From Hahella sp. KA22 (GTDB taxonomy: Bacteria > Pseudomonadota > Gammaproteobacteria > Pseudomonadales > Oleiphilaceae): a stretch of 64,000 bases of DNA. The notes beneath the pieces were generated by a model. That model had not been told where the DNA came from and did no database searches. It worked only from the letters and a program-made list of their open reading frames with translations. The translations under genes were made by a program, and so were the position numbers. The stretch spans positions 3,861,501-3,925,500 of the forward strand of contig NZ_CP035490.1 in the NCBI RefSeq assembly GCF_004135205.1. The letters are read 5' to 3'. Of the stretch, positions 61,072-64,000 are shown one piece after another. The stretch's first letter is position 1, and each line of letters starts with the position of its first letter.

Positions 61072-62310
61072 ATGTTGAGTAGAAGTGCATTATCACTGGC
61101 GCTGACCGCGTCTCTGACACTGGGCGCCGCCGGCGCCAACGCGGCGGATCTGGTGATTGCCGGACGCGACGGCATCTACGGCCAGGCGTTGGATGCGACG
61201 GTTGCGCGCTATAAGGAAGCGCACCCCGACATGGATATCGAATTACTGAAACTGCCCTACGGCAGTCTCTATGAAAAGCTGGTGATCTCCCTGCGCGAGA
61301 AGTCCGGCGCCTACGATCTGGTGTTGCTGGACGATACCTGGGCCACGGAGTTCATGGGCAACGGCTGGTTGGCGAATCTGGAAGAGCAGGGCAAGGTTAC
61401 CGGCGATTTCATCGCCGCCACGCTGGATATTTCCCGCTATCCCGTCGCCGAGGGACCGGCTTATTCACTGCCCATCGTTGGTAACGTGGCCATGTTCGCC
61501 TACAACCAGGCGCTGTTTGATCAATACGGCCTGAGCAAACCCGCCAACTGGGACGCCGTAAAAGTCGCCGCCAAAACCATTTCCGCCAAGAACCCGGACA
61601 CCAGCGGCGTGGTGTTTCGCGGCCAGAAGGGCAACCCCATCGTCACCGGCTTTCTGCCCCTGTTCTGGGCCCATGGCGGCGTTATTGTCGATGACGCCGG
61701 AAAGCCTCAAGTAAATTCAGCACAGGGCGTGCAGGCGCTGGAATCTTTTCTGGAGCTGAAGCAGTACGCGCCCAAGGGCATCGAAGTGTATAACTCCACG
61801 GAAGTTCGCGACGCCATTCAACAACGCAAGACGGCCATCGCCATTGAAGTCTGGCCGTCCTGGGCGCCGTCCATGGATGATCCCAGCCAATCCAAAGTCG
61901 TGCAGGAGATGCAGGTAATGGCCGCGCCGGGGCAGGTGAACGGTTCGTCGCCCATGCTGGGGATCTGGCAAATGGGCGTGACGGCGGATGCGAAGCATGA
62001 CAAGAACGCCCGAGACTTCCTCAACTACCTGACCAGCGCGGACAACCAGAAAACCCTGGCGCTGGAACTGGGCCTGCCGCCAACCCGTCGCAGCGTGTAC
62101 ACCGATAAAGACGTCGTAGCGAAGTACCGCTGGTATCCCAATCAATTGGAAGCGTTAGAGCACGGCAAAGCGCGCCCCCGCATCAAACAATGGAACGAAG
62201 TGGAGAGCATTCTGGGGGATTACCTGCAACTGGCGATGATCGGGCAGATGGATGCGCGCACCGCGCTGGATCAGGCCAATCGCAAGATCGACCGGGCGCT
62301 GAAGCGTTAA
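61072..62310 (+). CDS. ABC transporter substrate-binding protein, family 1 (sugar type)
   Basis: The 412-residue protein has a Sec signal peptide (SALSLALTASLTLGAAGANAA). The bacterial extracellular solute-binding family 1 core follows: LVIAGRDGIYGQALDATVARYKEA in outline, then DLVLLDDTWATEFMGNGWL, then YSLPIVGNVAMFAYNQALF and a C-terminal hinge near LNYLTSADNQKTLALE. It delivers a sugar or sugar alcohol in the periplasm to the two permeases encoded next. The ATG has AAGGGG upstream. The exact sugar is not predictable. Confidence 0.9.
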   Translation: MLSRSALSLALTASLTLGAAGANAADLVIAGRDGIYGQALDATVARYKEAHPDMDIELLKLPYGSLYEKLVISLREKSGAYDLVLLDDTWATEFMGNGWLANLEEQGKVTGDFIAATLDISRYPVAEGPAYSLPIVGNVAMFAYNQALFDQYGLSKPANWDAVKVAAKTISAKNPDTSGVVFRGQKGNPIVTGFLPLFWAHGGVIVDDAGKPQVNSAQGVQALESFLELKQYAPKGIEVYNSTEVRDAIQQRKTAIAIEVWPSWAPSMDDPSQSKVVQEMQVMAAPGQVNGSSPMLGIWQMGVTADAKHDKNARDFLNYLTSADNQKTLALELGLPPTRRSVYTDKDVVAKYRWYPNQLEALEHGKARPRIKQWNEVESILGDYLQLAMIGQMDARTALDQANRKIDRALKR

Positions 62311-62395
62311 CGAACGCGCCACCGCAACGACTTTTTAAGAACAAGCGCGCAGGCGGCGAAGCAGGCTCTTCGCCGCCGTTTTCATGGAGATTTAA

Positions 62396-63262
62396 ATGCT
62401 GTTTCGTTCCCGCCTGCAGTTACTTCTGCTGATGTCACCCGCCACACTTTTGTTGGCGATGCTGACCCTGTATCCCATCAGTCAGATTCTGATCAATGCG
62501 TTTTCCTATGTGGATTATGTCGGCGCCGAGCGTCAGTTCGTCGGTCTGGACAACTTTGTGGAGTTGTCGGAAGACTGGTTTTTCGCCGGCGCCATAAAGA
62601 ACTCCTTGAGTTTCTCGGTGCTGGCGTCGCTGCTGCAGGTCGGCCTCGGACTGGCCTTGGCGGTGCTGTTCGACCGTCAGTTCACCGGACGCCGTTTTGC
62701 GCTGCCGGTGATCATCTATCCGATGATGCTGTCCACACTGGTGTGTTCCGCCATCTGGCGCGCCTGGTATCACTATGACTTTGGTTTTTTGAACAATGCG
62801 CTGCTCAGCCTGGGGCTGGAGCCGGTGCAATGGCTGTTTGACCCGGACATGGCGCTGTTTTCCGTGATGCTGGTGGATATCTGGCAATGGACGCCGATGG
62901 CGTTCCTCATCATCCTCGCCGGCCTGCAATCCATTCCCGCGGACATCAAGGACGCAGCGCTGACCGACGGCGCGCGGGGCTGGCGACGGTTTCGACATAT
63001 CACCTTGCCGCTGATCATGCCTCAGGTGCTGCTGGCGCTGCTGCTCAGATCCATCGACACCTTCAAGCTGTTCGACAAAGTCTACGCTCTGACAGGCGGC
63101 GGGCCGGGGAACAGCACAGAAACCCTGTCGCTGTTTATCTACAAACAGGGCTTCAAGTTTTTCAATCTCGGTCTGGCGTCCGCCGCGGCGCTGTTGATGC
63201 TGGCCATCGCCTGCGCGTTGAGCGCGGTGTATGCGTGGCGCTATGTGGGAGCTAAGTCATGA
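62396..63262 (+). CDS. ABC sugar transporter permease, MalF/UgpA type
   Basis: The 288-residue protein has six transmembrane segments. It has the EAA-loop ADIKDAALTDGARGWRRFRHITLPLIMPQ in outline near residue 185, which couples to the ATPase. GGAGATTTAA precedes the ATG. It follows the binding-protein gene and overlaps the second permease by ATGA, as usual for this family of importers. Confidence 0.93.
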   Translation: MLFRSRLQLLLLMSPATLLLAMLTLYPISQILINAFSYVDYVGAERQFVGLDNFVELSEDWFFAGAIKNSLSFSVLASLLQVGLGLALAVLFDRQFTGRRFALPVIIYPMMLSTLVCSAIWRAWYHYDFGFLNNALLSLGLEPVQWLFDPDMALFSVMLVDIWQWTPMAFLIILAGLQSIPADIKDAALTDGARGWRRFRHITLPLIMPQVLLALLLRSIDTFKLFDKVYALTGGGPGNSTETLSLFIYKQGFKFFNLGLASAAALLMLAIACALSAVYAWRYVGAKS

Positions 63263-64000
63263 GTGCGATCAAACAAACGTCAGTCCCTGTTTTTCCTGAC
63301 ACTGTTGCGGCGCCTTTCTCTGGCGTTTCACGTCTGTCTGCGCGAACCCTGGGGTTCTACCTTGCTCTGGGCGCAGCGTTGACGTTTTTTGCCCTGCCGA
63401 TAGTGTGGATGGCGGGCATCGCCTTTACGCCTTCCGGGGAGTACGTCAGCGACAGTCTGAGTTTGCTCCCGGCGCATCCGACTCTGGCGCACTTTGAAGC
63501 CTTATGGCGAGACGGCTTTCCCGGACGTCTGGCGAATACCCTGATCGTCGCCGTGGGCGCCACCTTGCTGGCGTTATCGCTGGGCTTTCTGGCCAGTTAC
63601 GCCCTGGTGCGTTTTCGTTTTCCCCGTCGGCTGGATCACACTTTTCTGTTGTTGGTGCTGGTGATCAAGATGATGCCGCCGATTGTGGTGGCGATCCCGT
63701 TGTTTCAATTGCTGAAAGGCCTGGGACTGCTGGACAGTAAGTTGGGCCTGATTCTGGTGTATCAGGTTTACACACTGCCGTTTTGCATCTGGATGCTGCT
63801 GAGCTTCGTGCGCGACGTACCCCTGAGTCTGGAGGAAGCGGCCAGCCTGGAAGGCGCCGGTTTACTGCGTCGCCTTTGGCATATCGTGCTGCCTCTGTGT
63901 GGTCCCGGCTTGGCGGCCACCTTTATTTTCACCCTGATCATGGCCTGGAACGAGTTCCTGTTCGCCTTGCTGTATCTGTCTACGCCCAGTCACTTCACCT
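63259..64000 (+). CDS. ABC sugar transporter permease, MalG type (partial)
   Basis: The frame begins with ATGAGTGCGATC overlapping the upstream stop (ATGA) and stays open for 247 codons to the window edge. A cytoplasmic N-terminus precedes LALGAALTFFALPIVWMAGI, then LANTLIVAVGATLLALSLGF and further membrane segments. The EAA-loop is LEEAASLEGAGLLRRLWHIV. The C-terminus, about 40 residues, and the ATPase gene are outside. Confidence 0.92.
   Translation, partial: MSAIKQTSVPVFPDTVAAPFSGVSRLSARTLGFYLALGAALTFFALPIVWMAGIAFTPSGEYVSDSLSLLPAHPTLAHFEALWRDGFPGRLANTLIVAVGATLLALSLGFLASYALVRFRFPRRLDHTFLLLVLVIKMMPPIVVAIPLFQLLKGLGLLDSKLGLILVYQVYTLPFCIWMLLSFVRDVPLSLEEAASLEGAGLLRRLWHIVLPLCGPGLAATFIFTLIMAWNEFLFALLYLSTPSHFT

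Overview
The window looks like chromosome of a GC-rich marine gammaproteobacterium. A Hahella-like genome would fit, but this is inferred from gene content (a LodA/LodB-type quinoprotein oxidase pair, a complete Ysc-type type III secretion locus, Rhs toxins) and was not searched. Its core is one large type III secretion system (T3SS) locus, about 14.6-59.4 kb, split into blocks by two AT-richer accessory islands.

Layout. 0-6.8 kb: a 5' gene fragment, an NhaP2-type K+/H+ antiporter, a PAP2 phosphatase, a POTRA/beta-barrel outer-membrane protein, and a lipoprotein triad (CsgG-like, DUF4810, DUF799). 6.9-10 kb: a LodA-like cysteine tryptophylquinone oxidase with its LodB-like flavoprotein. 10.4-12.7 kb: two tandemly duplicated leucine-rich-repeat lipoproteins. 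12.8-14.4 kb: a LysR regulator divergent from a methyltransferase. 14.6-22.5 kb: a possible T3SS substrate, then sctC, sctD, a YscE-like gene, sctF, sctG, sctI, sctJ, sctK and sctL (+ strand).

22.7-32.6 kb is the first island: an Rhs protein with a nucleotidyltransferase-like toxin tip and adjacent immunity candidate, an orphan nuclease-like tip with immunity candidate, a degraded Rhs core remnant, an IS3-family element that split a small gene, an IS630-family element, and a headless toxin C-terminus with immunity candidate. 33.0-39.6 kb: sctN, O, P, Q, R, S, T and U (- strand). 39.9-46.2 kb is the second island: an XRE/ImmA-type regulator pair divergent from a four-gene ubiquitin-like conjugation operon (Ubl, E2, JAB-E1 fusion, DUF6527), with four copies of one operator palindrome between them, then a membrane-protein gene split by a second, inverted IS3 copy. 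46.5-47.3 kb: a cupin, a 147-bp MITE and a multi-hairpin repeat. 47.3-55.9 kb: the translocator operon (EspA/SseB-like tip candidate, LcrG-like, LcrH-like, YopB-like, YopD-like) followed by sctW (YopN-TyeA fused), a SycN-like chaperone, sctX, sctY and sctV (all - strand). 56.2-59.4 kb: a MalT-type LuxR regulator and a class I chaperone. 59.4-60.6 kb: small hypothetical genes and a second multi-hairpin repeat. 61-64 kb: a sugar-type ABC importer (binding protein and two permeases, the second running off the end), preceded by two copies of a TTGCAC-N4-GTGCA operator.

Together the T3SS genes cover export gate, ATPase/stalk, sorting platform, basal body, needle, translocon, chaperones and gatekeeper, so the machine looks complete. 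The islands carry inter-bacterial toxins and a probable anti-phage conjugation system. Both IS3 copies keep intact target-site duplications, and each split reading frame is restored in frame when the IS is removed in thought. These insertions are therefore recent, and the 13.8-kb segment between them has not been inverted by recombination between the copies.
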